Both the position numbers and the translations under genes were made by a program. From Cohnella nanjingensis (GTDB taxonomy: Bacteria > Bacillota > Bacilli > Paenibacillales > Paenibacillaceae): a stretch of DNA of 64,000 nucleotides. The notes beneath the pieces are model-generated. The model had not been told where the DNA came from, did no database searches, and worked only from the letters and a program-made list of their open reading frames with translations. Shown here one piece after another: positions 27,301 to 36,194 of this stretch; position 1 is the first letter of the stretch; each line of letters opens with the position of its first letter. Location of the stretch: positions 480,548 to 544,547 of the forward strand of contig NZ_JACJVP010000001.1 in assembly GCF_014212125.1 (NCBI RefSeq), read 5' to 3'.

Positions 27301-28256
27301 GGTGTCGGCGTGGAAGCCGTCGCCTCAACCGTAATCTGATCCAGGTTCACATTGCCCGTATCGCCTGCATCGTACTTGTAAGCGATCGTATTGTTGCCGG
27401 CATACAGATTAAGCGCCTCGGTCTTATTGCCCCACGTATCCCAGTTCGCCAAGTTCGGCAGTGAGGTTTGGCGGACCTTCGTTCCATTCACGTAGATGCT
27501 GACGGTATTCGAGCTGCCGCTCCCGTTCCCGTACTTCAGCGTCACGTTCCGGCTGCCAGCCGCCGGCACGTTGACCGTGAAGGCCGTCGTCGCGCCCTGC
27601 GTCCAATAGCCGTCGACGAAGCCCGTGCCGGCATAGCCGGCATGGTCCGTATTCACTTTCGCTCCCCCGGACAGCGCCGCCGATTCCGCTTGATACGATT
27701 CCGAAGCCGGCGGCGTCGGCGAAGGCGTCGGCGTGGGGCCGCCGGCGCCGTAGATCTCGAATTCGGACAGCTGCGCCGCCGGCCAACCGGTGTTCGCCGT
27801 AACGTTCAGACGAACGTATCGCGTGCTCGCGGCGGCGAAGTTGATCGTGACGGCGTTACCGCCCGCCGCCGGATTGAAGACGTAATTCGTGGAGCCGACC
27901 AGATCCGTGAACGTCGTTCCGTTCGCGCTCCCCTGAACGGCCAGCGTCTGCGTCCGCGATTCCCAACCGGCGGGCAGCTTCAGCACGATCTGATCGATGC
28001 TTGCACTCGCGCCCAGATCGACTTGGATCCATTGCGGGAACGCGTTATTCGCGCTTTCCCAGTACGTGCTCGGATTGCCGTCCTTCACATTGTCCGGAGC
28101 GTACGTTTGAGATTGGCCGCTCGCCGTTACGATCTTGCCCGGCGTCAGGTTCGGACCGCCGGCCGCGGATGCGGGAGCGGACGGGCCGATCGCCAGGATC
28201 AAACTCGTGAACAGCATGCTGATGATCAGCGACCATGCCAGGTATTTATTGCGCAT
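24348..28256 (-). CDS. Secreted multidomain GH87 alpha-1,3-glucanase (mutanase/mycodextranase type)
   Basis: The second of two adjacent ATGs (28256), six bases after AGGAGG, gives 1302 residues. In order: signal peptide ending ASA near 31; discoidin/F5-8C domain about 34-172; CBM6/35-like domain about 187-313; a Thr-Pro repeat linker about 316-364; second discoidin domain about 368-505; two CARDB-like repeats about 507-735; a conserved beta domain about 735-895; and a C-terminal beta-helix from about 903 ([15 protein letters not shown]). Asp1075, Asp1098 and Asp1099 have the same spacing as the catalytic Asp triad I recall for Paenibacillus GH87 (1045, 1068, 1069). It should hydrolyse alpha-1,3-glucan of fungal walls or dental-type biofilm. 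A cre site lies upstream. Confidence 0.85.
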   Translation of the reverse strand: MRNKYLAWSLIISMLFTSLILAIGPSAPASAAGGPNLTPGKIVTASGQSQTYAPDNVKDGNPSTYWESANNAFPQWIQVDLGASASIDQIVLKLPAGWESRTQTLAVQGSANGTTFTDLVGSTNYVFNPAAGGNAVTINFAAASTRYVRLNVTANTGWPAAQLSEFEIYGAGGPTPTPSPTPPASESYQAESAALSGGAKVNTDHAGYAGTGFVDGYWTQGATTAFTVNVPAAGSRNVTLKYGNGSGSSNTVSIYVNGTKVRQTSLPNLANWDTWGNKTEALNLYAGNNTIAYKYDAGDTGNVNLDQITVEATASTPTPTPTPTPTPTPTPTPTPTPTPTPTPTPTPTPTPTPTPTPTPTPTPSPGGNIAIGKPIAASSNTQSYVAANANDNDTGTYWEGGGNPSTLTLDLGANHNITSIVLKLNPAAVWATRTQTIQVLGHDQNATTFGNLVSAQTYTFNPATGNAVTIPVTATVKRLQLNITANSGAPAGQIAEFQVFGTPAPNPDLTITGMSWSPTSPIENNAITLNAIVKNIGNADAPATTVNFYLNNELAGSSPVSALAAGAQTTVSLNAGVKTAGTYGLAAKVDESNLIIEQNKSNNSYTNPTALVVAPVASSDLIGSISWTPSAPAAGNAVAFTVNLKNQGTIASAGGAHGVTVILKNAAGAAVQTFNGSYAGILAAGASVNVSLPGTWTAASGTYAVTTTVAVDANEIESKQANNVSTTNLVVYGQRGATVPYSRYDTEDATLGGGAVPKSAPTFDQSLTASEASGQKYVALPSNGANLQWTVRQGQGGAGVTMRFTMPDSQDGMGLNGSLDVYVNGSKAKTISLTSYYSWQYFSGDMPGDAPSAGRPLFRFDEVHWKLDTPLQPGDTIRIQKNNGDGLEYGVDFIEIEPVPTAIPRPANSVSVTDYGAVPNDGKDDLAAFNAAVNAAVAGGKTLYIPEGTFNLSNMWQIGTVSNMINNITITGAGYWYTNVQFTNANAAGGGISLRITGKLDFSNIYLNSNLRSRYGQNAIYKGFMDNFGTNSVIHDVWVEHFECGFWVGDYGHTPAIYANGLLIENSRIRNNLADGVNFAQGTSNSTVRNSNLRNNGDDALAVWTSDTNGAPAGVNNTFSYNTIENNWRAGGIAFFGGSGHKADHNYIIDCVGGSGIRMNTVFPGYHFQNNTGIVFSDNTIVNCGTSKDLYNGERGAIDLEASNDAIRNVTFTNIDILNSQRDAIQFGYGGGFQNIVFNNVTINGTGLDGVTTSRFSGPHLGAAVFAYTGNGSATFNNLKTSNIAYPGLYYLQSGFSLTINN
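27160..27312 (-). repeat. Thr-Pro coding microsatellite (ACN-CCN hexanucleotide array)
   Basis: About 150 bp of near-tandem six-base units (GGYGTY on the plus strand) encode alternating Thr and Pro between the CBM6-like and second discoidin domain of the GH87 enzyme. Third-base variation keeps the copies from being identical. Such arrays can gain or lose units in frame. Confidence 0.9.
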
Positions 28257-28320
28257 CATAGTCCTCCTCATTCGAATGTCGGTGCAAGAAATGGCGTGAA
28301 TCATGTCCGAAACGTTTTTC

Positions 28321-28335
28321 TGGTAGCGGTTACAA
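28321..28335 (-). promoter_or_regulatory. CcpA cre site upstream of the GH87 gene
   Basis: The minus-strand sequence TTGTAACCGCTACCA fits the consensus WTGNAANCGNWNNCW at every defined position. It lies 65 bp upstream of the chosen ATG, where CcpA-HPr(Ser-P) binding would repress in the presence of preferred sugars. Confidence 0.6.
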
Positions 28336-28644
28336 TTCAAAGCGCTTCTAAGCACGTTTCTTTCTTCGCTTCCGTTATCACCTACTTCTCCGTTGATGGG
28401 GATGGCCGACGCCCCTCCTTTCCGGTAATCTTTCCTCATTATAGAGACTGAAGGGCGTTCGCGATGAGGGGCATTATTACGGGAATGGTAGGCGATTCCA
28501 AGAACCTTGCATGAAAAACGATACGTTCTATCGCTCCCTATTCGCCGCAAAGATCTTTTCATGAGATAATTGCAGGTATTTAATCAGGTTAATCATCGTT
28601 GCTTGCTCCCTCCATCGACTATACGCATCCCTCTGCGCGCATGA

Positions 28645-28680
28645 CGTTTGCATTTTCTGGGAATAAGAAGAGAGCAAACG
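28645..28680 (+). repeat. Inverted repeat upstream of gerA
   Basis: CGTTTGC (28645-28651) and GCAAACG (28674-28680) are perfect inverted copies 22 bp apart, ending 28 bp before the gerA ATG. It may be an operator or chance. Confidence 0.3.
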
Positions 28681-28708
28681 ACCGGAAGACCGAACGGAGG
28701 GCGCTGCG

Positions 28709-30055
28709 ATGAACAAAAGTGAAGATCGGGATTGGGAACGGCATCTGCTCGACACGTTCGCTTTGAACACCGACTTTGCCGCGAAGCGGATCGAGCTGTC
28801 CGATCAGCTCGTCCATGTGTATTATTTTGTCACGCTGGTCGATCTGCCGGGCACCCTGGCGAGTATGAACCAAAGTCTCATGAGCGCCAACGACGGCAAC
28901 GTGCCGCTGCAACACTTGTCCGATCTATACCAGATCGATTCGAATGCCATGCCGGAAGAGCTCGCGCATTTGCTGCTTCAAGGCAGGCTTGTCGTCCGCA
29001 GCCCGCACACAGGAGAACCCCTTATATTCAAAGCGCTGGAGCCCTCCATCAGCCGTTCGGTCATGCCGCCGGAGAACGAGAGCCCGATCCAAGGCGCCAT
29101 TGACGGGTTCACGGAGGATCTGCTGACAAACGTAGGTCTGCTGCGAAAAAAAATCAATCACAAGGACGTTGTCGTCGTCACTCACGCCGTCGGCTCCACG
29201 TTTTGCCGGGAGATCGCGCTGGTCTATCTCAAAGGAAAAGCGAACCCCAAGATCGTACAAACCGTAGCCGATAGCTTGATCAGAAACAAGCATAAGGACG
29301 TCCGCCATGTCGAGGATATGCTGAGCGTCTTGGGTCAACCCAAGATCTCGCTCGTAGCTACCTATCTGGCCACGGAGCTGCCTGAGGAAGCCGCGCAGAA
29401 CCTGATGGACGGGAGAGTGGTTCTGTTCATGGATCAACTCCCTTACGCCATCTCGGTCCCCGCGATTTTGAAGGATGTCTGGACGCTCAAGACGGACTTC
29501 AACTACCCCTTTCTTTACCTGCTGTTTTTCCGGTTTATCCGAATGATCGGCATCATCTTCGCGGTCATTATGCCCGGTCTGTACGTCGTCTTGAACTCCG
29601 TCAATCCCGAGCTGCTGCGCATCCAACTGGCGATCTCCGTCGCCAAGAGCAGAGAGGGCGTCCCGTACCCCGCCTTTATAGAAGTGCTGCTCATGCTGCT
29701 CGTATTGGAGATGGTCATCGAGGCCACCACGCGTCTCCCCAAGAGCATCGGCCCCACCATCACGATGATCGGCGGCATTATTCTCGGACAGGCTATCGTG
29801 CAAGCCAAACTGGTCAGCAACCTGCTCATTATCATCTTGGCGGCTTCGACCATCGCGAACTTCACGATGTCCGGTTATTTGAATACGATCGGCATCCGGA
29901 TCTACAAATACGTCGTTTTGGTCGCTAGCGCCGCCTTTGGCATATTGGGGCTGGAGATGTCCGTTATTTGGATCTTCGTATATTTTGCCGGCCTGAAGTC
30001 GTTCACGGTGCCTTATCTAAGCCTAAGTCTGAAGGGAACGAAAACGGATGAATAA
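28709..30055 (+). CDS. gerA: Spore germination receptor A subunit (GerA/GerKA family)
   Basis: The 448-residue protein shows the family arrangement: a large hydrophilic N-terminal part (about 1-240, with DVVVVTHAVGS and HVEDMLSVLGQPK) and four to five membrane helices in the C-terminal half (about 270-435). It starts the operon after GGAGGG. In the inner spore membrane it forms, with the B and C subunits, a nutrient-gated ion channel that triggers germination. Its stop overlaps the B-subunit start (ATGAATAA). It is slightly shorter than the roughly 480-residue B. subtilis GerAA. The germinant cannot be predicted. Confidence 0.95.
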   Translation: MNKSEDRDWERHLLDTFALNTDFAAKRIELSDQLVHVYYFVTLVDLPGTLASMNQSLMSANDGNVPLQHLSDLYQIDSNAMPEELAHLLLQGRLVVRSPHTGEPLIFKALEPSISRSVMPPENESPIQGAIDGFTEDLLTNVGLLRKKINHKDVVVVTHAVGSTFCREIALVYLKGKANPKIVQTVADSLIRNKHKDVRHVEDMLSVLGQPKISLVATYLATELPEEAAQNLMDGRVVLFMDQLPYAISVPAILKDVWTLKTDFNYPFLYLLFFRFIRMIGIIFAVIMPGLYVVLNSVNPELLRIQLAISVAKSREGVPYPAFIEVLLMLLVLEMVIEATTRLPKSIGPTITMIGGIILGQAIVQAKLVSNLLIIILAASTIANFTMSGYLNTIGIRIYKYVVLVASAAFGILGLEMSVIWIFVYFAGLKSFTVPYLSLSLKGTKTDE

Positions 30056-31112
30056 GCGGATGGTGCTGGCATTGTTTATCCAATTGCACCTGGCGGCGAT
30101 TCTATCCCTCTACGCCACGAAGATTCTGGAGTCAACCAACAGCGGCCATTGGGAAGCCATCTTGATCGCCTGTCTGCTGGAGGTTTTGCTGGCTTGGCTC
30201 TATTTGAGCGGATTATCGGCTTTCCCTGGCAAGCATATCGGAGAGATTATCCGGGAGGCGGCGGGAGCGTGGGCGGCAAGAGCGATCCTGCTTCCGTTTG
30301 TCGCGTATATCTTTTTTTACCTCGTCCTTCAGAATCGGTATCAGATCGTCAAGATCAACATCGTCGTACTGCCCTCTACGCCGCTCTGGGCCGTCCTGCT
30401 GCTCAATATGGTTCTCCCCTTCTACGCCGCGTGCAAAGGCATTCATGCGATCGCTCGCATGGGGCTCGCCCTGTTTATTACCTTCATGCCGTTTGTGCTC
30501 TTCTCTCTGTTCATCAGTTATCAGAATTTCGAATGGCGCAATATATTCCCGATCTGGCAGCCGAAGCTGACTTTTGTCGCGGAGCAGCCGTTCTACACCA
30601 GCCTGTTCGCGTTTTCCGGGTTTTTGTTTCTGGGCATGCTCTCCTTGAACAAACCGGTCAAGCTGCGCAAGCTAGGACCGTCGATGCTTCTCGTCGCGGC
30701 GTTCGGCTTCGCAAGCGTCTACGTTCCGCTGCTGATCTTCGGTCAGGAGACGGCCATCCGCTTCCAATATCCGGTGACGATGGCTTCGGATACGATCGAT
30801 CTCGAATGGGTCGTGTTCGATTGGCTGCCTACGTTCTCTGTCGTCTCTTCCAGCGCGCTTGGCATGATTGAGTCGTCCGTCCTGCTCTGGATGGCCATGA
30901 CGCTCGTCCGCAAGCTCTATCTGCCGCTTCCAGACAAATGGCTCGCGGCCATTCTTAGCATCGCCATGTACATTTGTAGCATGCAAATTCACAATGTCCA
31001 GACGCTGAACCGCTTTTTCTCCATGAACGCGGCGCTTTGCCTGTATAGCATGATAATCCTGCCGCTGACTTTGGGACTGTCCGGTTGGCGCAAAAGGAGG
31101 ACGACTTCTTGA
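30048..31112 (+). CDS. gerB: Spore germination receptor B subunit (APC-type permease)
   Basis: The 354-residue protein has about ten membrane helices throughout and belongs to the spore-germination permease branch of the amino acid-polyamine-organocation superfamily. This subunit binds the germinant. Its start overlaps the gerA stop by 8 bp, and its stop overlaps the gerC start as TTGA, so translation of all three is coupled. Length and helix pattern are standard for GerAB-type proteins. Confidence 0.94.
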   Translation: MNKRMVLALFIQLHLAAILSLYATKILESTNSGHWEAILIACLLEVLLAWLYLSGLSAFPGKHIGEIIREAAGAWAARAILLPFVAYIFFYLVLQNRYQIVKINIVVLPSTPLWAVLLLNMVLPFYAACKGIHAIARMGLALFITFMPFVLFSLFISYQNFEWRNIFPIWQPKLTFVAEQPFYTSLFAFSGFLFLGMLSLNKPVKLRKLGPSMLLVAAFGFASVYVPLLIFGQETAIRFQYPVTMASDTIDLEWVVFDWLPTFSVVSSSALGMIESSVLLWMAMTLVRKLYLPLPDKWLAAILSIAMYICSMQIHNVQTLNRFFSMNAALCLYSMIILPLTLGLSGWRKRRTTS

Positions 31113-32173
31113 ATGTCCGGAGCGTATGCCGAACGCTGCTGATCGCCTCCCTCTTCGCGCTCCTGTGCGGCTGCTGGGACGTTCGCGATATCAATAAGCG
31201 CTATCTTCCTGTCGTCATGGGCATCTCCGAGGGGAAGAGCGCGACCTACTCCATCATCCTACAGATTCCTTCCGTCAGCGGGAAGACGCAGATTCTCGAG
31301 CAGGAAGCGGATTCCATCAGCAAAGCGCTGGACTTGATCCGCACCAAGGCGGAGAAGCATGTGGATCTGCTGCACTTGCGGCTATTTCTGATTAGCGAGC
31401 GAATGGCAAAGACCGGGTTGGACGATGTGATGGATTATGCCATTCGGGCCAACGACATCTCCATCAAGGGCATGATGGCGATCGTGACGGGCGATTTCGA
31501 GAAGACGCTGCATCATGAGATTAGTCCCACGCCCGAGATCTCGTCCTACGATTACTTCAGCGAGGAGAGCGGCTGGACGCCGAACGTGTCGATCGTCCGT
31601 ATCTGGGAAGCGTTCAGAGGCAGCCAATCCTATACCAAGGATCTCGCATATCCGCTGATTCATGTCGGAACGGATACGCTATACGACTTCGAAGGGTCTG
31701 CCATCATGCGAAAAAATAAAATGGTAGGCGCGCTCTCGCCGGACGAGACGCTGGTCTACAACATTTTCTTAGAGAAATATACGGGAGGCACGATCGAAGC
31801 CGCAAAGGATACAAGCGTGATCATCAAAAAAGCCAGAGTCCGACACCGCAAGGAATGGACGGCTAGCGGGCCCAAATTGAAAAGCGCAATCTATCTGGAT
31901 GTCGCGGTATCGGAGAACAAAAAAAATCTGCCCAATCACCGCATTGCGGAAGAAATTCAAGAAATGATCGATAAGAAGGGCGACGAAATCATCCGCAAGA
32001 TGCGCGCCTTGAAAACCGATCTATTAGGCACGGGGCAGCTCTTTCGATCGCAGATGTCGGAACGGCAGATCCGAGACTGGAAAGACGTATGGTTCCCGCG
32101 GCTTACGTTCGATATCTCCGTGAAGGTCAACATTCGGGACAACATTTACTTCAAAGAGAAGATTAAGTCATAA
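31109..32173 (+). CDS. gerC: Spore germination receptor C subunit (Ger(x)C lipoprotein)
   Basis: The best start is a TTG at 31109, eight bases after AGGAGG, giving 354 residues; it overlaps the gerB stop as TTGA. A lipoprotein signal ends at LLCGC just before WDVRDINKR, the conserved beginning of mature Ger(x)C proteins. The rest is the three-domain Ger(x)C fold that faces the outer side of the inner spore membrane. It is the last gene of the ger operon; I see no U-rich terminator on its own strand. Confidence 0.93.
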   Translation: MNVRSVCRTLLIASLFALLCGCWDVRDINKRYLPVVMGISEGKSATYSIILQIPSVSGKTQILEQEADSISKALDLIRTKAEKHVDLLHLRLFLISERMAKTGLDDVMDYAIRANDISIKGMMAIVTGDFEKTLHHEISPTPEISSYDYFSEESGWTPNVSIVRIWEAFRGSQSYTKDLAYPLIHVGTDTLYDFEGSAIMRKNKMVGALSPDETLVYNIFLEKYTGGTIEAAKDTSVIIKKARVRHRKEWTASGPKLKSAIYLDVAVSENKKNLPNHRIAEEIQEMIDKKGDEIIRKMRALKTDLLGTGQLFRSQMSERQIRDWKDVWFPRLTFDISVKVNIRDNIYFKEKIKS

Positions 32174-32192
32174 AAGCCGTCGGAAAACAAAG

Positions 32193-32217
32193 AAAAATCC
32201 TGCGGAATCCGCAGGAT
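32193..32217 (-). terminator. Rho-independent terminator after telA
   Basis: ATCCTGCGG (32197-32205) and CCGCAGGAT (32209-32217) form a perfect 9-bp stem with a 3-base loop; AAAAA on the left is the U tract for the minus strand. It lies 35 bp past the telA stop and may also slow transcripts from gerC. Confidence 0.8.
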
Positions 32218-32251
32218 GGATAAGAAATTGGCGTATCGGGAGGTATGCGTC

Positions 32252-33391
32252 CTACAGCCCCAGCTTGTGGCCTTTCTCCAGCCGTTGAATCTGCTGTTCG
32301 CCGTTATCCGCCAGTTCGCGGAACTGTACGATCGTCTCGCGCATCTTCGGCAGCGCTTCTTGCTTGTAGGTACTGATCGAATCCAGGGCTGACAGCACGT
32401 CGGAGAACGCTTGCTTCAGCGTATCGACCGAGATGCTGGTCTCCAGTGACTGCTTGTGAATCGCTGCCCCTTGCTCCTTCAGCATCCGGGACGTGCCGGC
32501 GATCAGCTCGTTCGTCGTCTGGTTCAGCAGCTCGATCTTCTTCAGGACGATCTTCTGATTGTAGAGGGCGCTCGCGACGGTGACGGAGATCTTGAGCGCG
32601 GAGATGGTCACGTTCTTCGCCCGGTCTACGCCGCGGATCAGTTCCTTGTTGTTGCGGATGACGACCTCGATGGCCATGATCCCTTGTTGGTTAACCACCA
32701 GCATCTGCTGCAGGTCCATGACCCGCTGACGCAGCGGGAACAGCACCTCTTCGGTGATGAACCGAATCTTGTCGGCGTCTTCTTCGCGCTGCTTGGCGGC
32801 TTCGAGCTGAGCCTCGATGGATTGGTCCATCATCATCCCGAGCTGAATCTCCTTCTGGAGCTTCTTGGTCAGATCGCGGAGCGCCTGCTGCTCGATCTCC
32901 AGCGTGGTGTTGTCGTTCTTCAGCGTCATTCTGCCTTTGTCGAGAGAGACGACGATATCCGCGATGACGGCGTCGGCTTTTTGATACTTCAGGAAGTAGG
33001 CGCGGAGCGGGTTGAACAGCTTGCCGAGGAAGCCGGTCTTGGCGAAGTCGATGACGCTCGGGTCCAGATCCTTCAGTTGCATGTGAAGCTCGGTGAGTCC
33101 CTTGGCCACCTGCCCGCCTTCGTCCCCGGTTTTCGAGAGATTGCCGACCTGCACTTGAAGCAGATTGTTTTTGGTCGAGGATGACTTCATCGTGTTCAGA
33201 CCGAACGTATCGATGGATTGCAGAATTTCCTTCCGCTTCTCGAGCGATTCGATATCCAGCGTCATGATCGTGGCGACGTTGGTGTTCGCGATCTCCTGCA
33301 GCTTCGCCACGTCCTCGGGGACGGGCTTTACCTCTTGCTCGATTACGGCTTTAATCTCTTCCGGGCTGGCGACTTCCATCGTGAATGACAT
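32252..33391 (-). CDS. telA: TelA-family (toxic anion resistance) protein
   Basis: The 379-residue protein is a soluble, mostly coiled-coil member of the TelA/YceH family (residues such as DLDPSVIDFAKTGFLGKLF and YFLKYQKADAVI are characteristic). It is the last gene of a three-gene operon, starts after AGGAGGA and lies 25 bp after the VWA gene. TelA proteins are linked to tellurite, bacteriocin and envelope-stress resistance; the mechanism is not established, but association with the membrane and VWA proteins is common. A probable ECF promoter controls the operon. Confidence 0.92.
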   Translation of the reverse strand: MSFTMEVASPEEIKAVIEQEVKPVPEDVAKLQEIANTNVATIMTLDIESLEKRKEILQSIDTFGLNTMKSSSTKNNLLQVQVGNLSKTGDEGGQVAKGLTELHMQLKDLDPSVIDFAKTGFLGKLFNPLRAYFLKYQKADAVIADIVVSLDKGRMTLKNDNTTLEIEQQALRDLTKKLQKEIQLGMMMDQSIEAQLEAAKQREEDADKIRFITEEVLFPLRQRVMDLQQMLVVNQQGIMAIEVVIRNNKELIRGVDRAKNVTISALKISVTVASALYNQKIVLKKIELLNQTTNELIAGTSRMLKEQGAAIHKQSLETSISVDTLKQAFSDVLSALDSISTYKQEALPKMRETIVQFRELADNGEQQIQRLEKGHKLGL

Positions 33392-33415
33392 CTTGTATCC
33401 TCCTCTAGCGTCTAG

Positions 33416-35104
33416 TTACATCTGAACGTTGAACAGATTGCCGATCTTGTAGACGACGTCGTCCGTATCCGCGTTGATGCTCGCCGCTTCGTTGATGCTC
33501 GAGATGCTCTGCAGCGCCTTGATGTTCGCATTGTAACCGATCGTGTAGATCGGCACTTTGTAGTTCTCCACCAATCCCTTGATGTCGTTCAGCGAGTACC
33601 CCTCGTTCGTCTCCCCGTCGCTCAGGACGAAGATGACGGGCTTGACGTTCGAATCCGTCTGCAGCTCATCCTCGAGCATCTTCAAGGCGACGACGATGGC
33701 GTCGAAGGTCGCCGTGCCCCCGCCCGCTTGAAGGCTGTTCACCGCGCCGACGAACATGGACTGCTGGATCGTATCGTACTTCGCGATCGGGAGGTTGATG
33801 GCGACGTCGCTCGAATAGGAGACGAGTCCGATCTTGTTATCCCGCCCGAGATACTTCTGCCCCTTCAGCAGCGACTCTTTGAGCCGGTTCAGCGGCTCGC
33901 CGTCCATGCTGCCGGAGACGTCGGTGACGAAGACGGCGGCGATCGGCTTGCTGCCGTTTTTCTTTTCCTTCCAGAGCTTCTGCGCGGAGGACAGCAGACC
34001 GCCGTCCACCACGGCCAACTCCGATTTGTAGTCTTCGAGCTGGTTGAAGCCGTTCTTCTCCGCTTGCTTCTGATACTTCTCTTGGGACACGAATTCCGCG
34101 AACTTCTTCACGATGTTCAACTTGCCCTGCGGCAAGTCGCCCAGCGCGTACAACGGGCTGTCGTGCCGCACGCCGAACGGGGTGAAGACGTAGCCGCTCT
34201 TCAGGTCTGCCGCATTGACGTAGGTCTGGTATTCCAGGACGAAGCCGTCCAGCATCCCCGACTTGGCCGCGTCGCGCATCTGGATGGTCGTGGAAGCAAT
34301 GAACGGCACGTTGGCTTGGAACTTCTCAAAGCCTTGAACGGCCTTGTCTCCCAGAATATTGGAGCTGTCGAACGTGTTCAGGGCGGTCACGAGAAAGTTC
34401 AATCCCGTCGAGCTGGCGAACGGATCCGTATAGCCCATGGAGAATTCGTTGGCCGCGATGGCGTCGGTGACCGTCTTGACGTTGACCGAGCCGTATTTGT
34501 CGACCAGAGCGTCGTACTTGGCCTTGGCGATGACGATCCCGGGCACGTTTCCCACGAGGCGCTTGGCGACGAGCTCCGTCTTCACCCCGCTCGCCTTGAC
34601 CATCTCTCCCCACAGCTCGTTGGAAGGCGTGAAGGCGTCCGGTATGTATTTGCCGGATTTGATATAGTCCGTAGCCGTCCCGGAAGCGATATTTCGGATC
34701 TTGACGGAGGCCGGCTTGCCGTCGACCGTGAGGTTCGCCTTGTTGAATTCTTTGCCGACCTCGGCCAACCAACCGTCGACCCCGGTCCCCGACTTCTCCG
34801 TGGAGGAGAAGATCTCGACGAACGAATCGGTCGTGTTGTCGACGGCTATGGGGAACTTGGAGATGTCCGGCAGCGACGAAGCCACGTCGACGGGGTCGAG
34901 GTCGATCTGGCCTTTGACCGGCTCCACGGCGCTCACGGAGATATCGGCGTAGAGCTTGCCTAGCCGCTTGCCCGCATCCTCCGACGACACCTGCGCTTTC
35001 GATTTGCCCAGGTTCGTGGTCAGATTGACCCCGTAGTAGACGAGGCCGAATACGACGGCCAAGACGATGATGGATAGAATCAGGAATTTACCTGCCTTAG
35101 GCAT
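33416..35104 (-). CDS. Membrane-anchored protein with solute-binding-like and VWA domains
   Basis: The ATG at 35104, eight bases after GAGAGG, gives 562 residues. A single N-terminal membrane anchor (about 5-30) is followed by a periplasmic-binding-protein type II-like domain (about 60-330, with GTATDYIKSGKYIPDAF) and a C-terminal von Willebrand A domain (about 385-562). The metal-ion site motif DxSxS is intact (D395, S397, S399), with the GGGTATF and LSDGETNEG elements. Most of the protein should be outside the cell. The combination suggests capture or surveillance of a ligand coupled to protein assembly. It is the middle gene of the TelA operon. Confidence 0.88.
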   Translation of the reverse strand: MPKAGKFLILSIIVLAVVFGLVYYGVNLTTNLGKSKAQVSSEDAGKRLGKLYADISVSAVEPVKGQIDLDPVDVASSLPDISKFPIAVDNTTDSFVEIFSSTEKSGTGVDGWLAEVGKEFNKANLTVDGKPASVKIRNIASGTATDYIKSGKYIPDAFTPSNELWGEMVKASGVKTELVAKRLVGNVPGIVIAKAKYDALVDKYGSVNVKTVTDAIAANEFSMGYTDPFASSTGLNFLVTALNTFDSSNILGDKAVQGFEKFQANVPFIASTTIQMRDAAKSGMLDGFVLEYQTYVNAADLKSGYVFTPFGVRHDSPLYALGDLPQGKLNIVKKFAEFVSQEKYQKQAEKNGFNQLEDYKSELAVVDGGLLSSAQKLWKEKKNGSKPIAAVFVTDVSGSMDGEPLNRLKESLLKGQKYLGRDNKIGLVSYSSDVAINLPIAKYDTIQQSMFVGAVNSLQAGGGTATFDAIVVALKMLEDELQTDSNVKPVIFVLSDGETNEGYSLNDIKGLVENYKVPIYTIGYNANIKALQSISSINEAASINADTDDVVYKIGNLFNVQM

Positions 35105-35116
35105 GGCTAGCACCTC

Positions 35117-35851
35117 TCACTGTTTGTAGAATTTCGTCTGGTTAATCAATGCGTCGATCTCTTGCATGCCCGGCATCTTCTCGATATCTCCCGGCTCGAT
35201 GCTGTCCAGGCGAGAGATCTCCAGCAGCAGCTTATCCAGCTTGAGCAGAATCTCCTCGTTCGTGCCGAGCGCGCCCTTGACGAACGAGAGATACTCGTTA
35301 TACAGGTTCGAACGCTCCCGCAGCAGCTCGGGCGGCAACCGCGACGCCTTGGGGCGCGAGAGGCTTCTGAATTCGGATTCGTCGAATACGTTCAGCCGAT
35401 TCAGGACGCTTCGTATATTGAGGTAGAACAATTTCTCCACCTCTTGGATGACGGAGGCAAACTTGGCAAAGCTGAGCTCGCCGGGCTCGAAGCGCTGGTG
35501 GAGTACCTGCAGCAAAGTTTCCTTCTTCTTCTCCATCCGTTCGAGCTGCTCGAGCGCCAGAGAGATATCTTCCTCCAGCGGCTTGATGCGTCTGAAGCGC
35601 GTCAAGGCCTCCACGTAATCCTCGTGCGTCTTGATTTCTTTGACGGGTACCCTGGCAGGCTGTCTGAACAGCAAGACGTTGCTGCCGTACAGCAGGATCA
35701 GCGCGCTGGCCGCCAGCAACGTAACCCCGATCGCGGTGGAGAGCGCGTCTTCGCCGATCGCCACCCCGAGGAAGCCCGGCGAGAGCACGAGGATATTCAA
35801 AGCCGCGATACCTAGAATGAGGACTAGCAGTTTGGTGAGCTTTGTACCCAT
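35117..35851 (-). CDS. Membrane-bound coiled-coil protein of the TelA operon
   Basis: The 244-residue protein (ATG at 35851, GGAG nine bases upstream) has two N-terminal membrane helices (about 5-27 and 36-58) and a long charged, mainly helical cytoplasmic part with coiled-coil character (VEALTRFRRIKPLEEDISLA). No named family was recognised. It is the first gene of the operon, 12 bp before the VWA gene. A likely role is to anchor TelA at the membrane, by analogy with XpaC-TelA pairs; that is inference. Confidence 0.8.
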   Translation of the reverse strand: MGTKLTKLLVLILGIAALNILVLSPGFLGVAIGEDALSTAIGVTLLAASALILLYGSNVLLFRQPARVPVKEIKTHEDYVEALTRFRRIKPLEEDISLALEQLERMEKKKETLLQVLHQRFEPGELSFAKFASVIQEVEKLFYLNIRSVLNRLNVFDESEFRSLSRPKASRLPPELLRERSNLYNEYLSFVKGALGTNEEILLKLDKLLLEISRLDSIEPGDIEKMPGMQEIDALINQTKFYKQ

Positions 35852-35929
35852 CGACACTTACTCCTTCATGTTTCGTTCGCCGTCTCGCGGTCCGTTGGCA
35901 ACGATGCCTTCGATTGTCATAATGTGGAT

Positions 35930-35956
35930 TACGATGCGAAGGGTGGTAATGTTTCA
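35930..35956 (-). promoter_or_regulatory. Probable ECF-sigma (sigma-W/M type) promoter of the TelA operon
   Basis: On the minus strand TGAAAC (35956-35951) is followed after 17 bp by CGTA (35933-35930). This matches the -35/-10 pair of Bacillus sigma-W/sigma-M promoters (TGAAAC, 16-17 bp, CGT). The start point would be about 70 bp upstream of the first gene. The B. subtilis yce operon containing the TelA homologue YceH is also under ECF sigma factors. Confidence 0.6.
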
Positions 35957-36194
35957 TTTTCCTTCGGCCTGTATAGTCTATTTGCCTCATAGCGGAAATA
36001 CGCATCGTTCCGGAACCGAAAAAGTCTATGGGAATAGCGGCATCTTTTTCTTATTCGACATGATCTTCCCATACTCCTTGCCGCTCGGGGAAAAGAAAAG
36101 CGAAAAATAGGGAATAAAGACGGAGGAGGCCTGAAAATGGGGCAAAAACGACCAGGAATCGCCGATATCGTCTCTAAAGGTTCATCTCCCTATC

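Larger units (their letters stand above)
28257..28708. other. Divergent intergenic region between the GH87 gene and gerA
   Basis: This 452-bp stretch carries the cre site (28321-28335) for the glucanase side and an inverted repeat close to gerA. I see no credible small gene in it. The sporulation-specific (sigma-G type) promoter expected for gerA could not be assigned with confidence. Confidence 0.6.

Noticed and set aside
27160-27312. CRISPR-like or intergenic tandem repeat
   Set aside because: The units are six bases, contiguous, lie in a coding frame and encode a Thr-Pro linker.
33728-34963. 411-codon plus-strand open frame opposite the VWA gene
   Set aside because: Antisense shadow; the minus strand has a clear protein with MIDAS motif, RBS and operon context.
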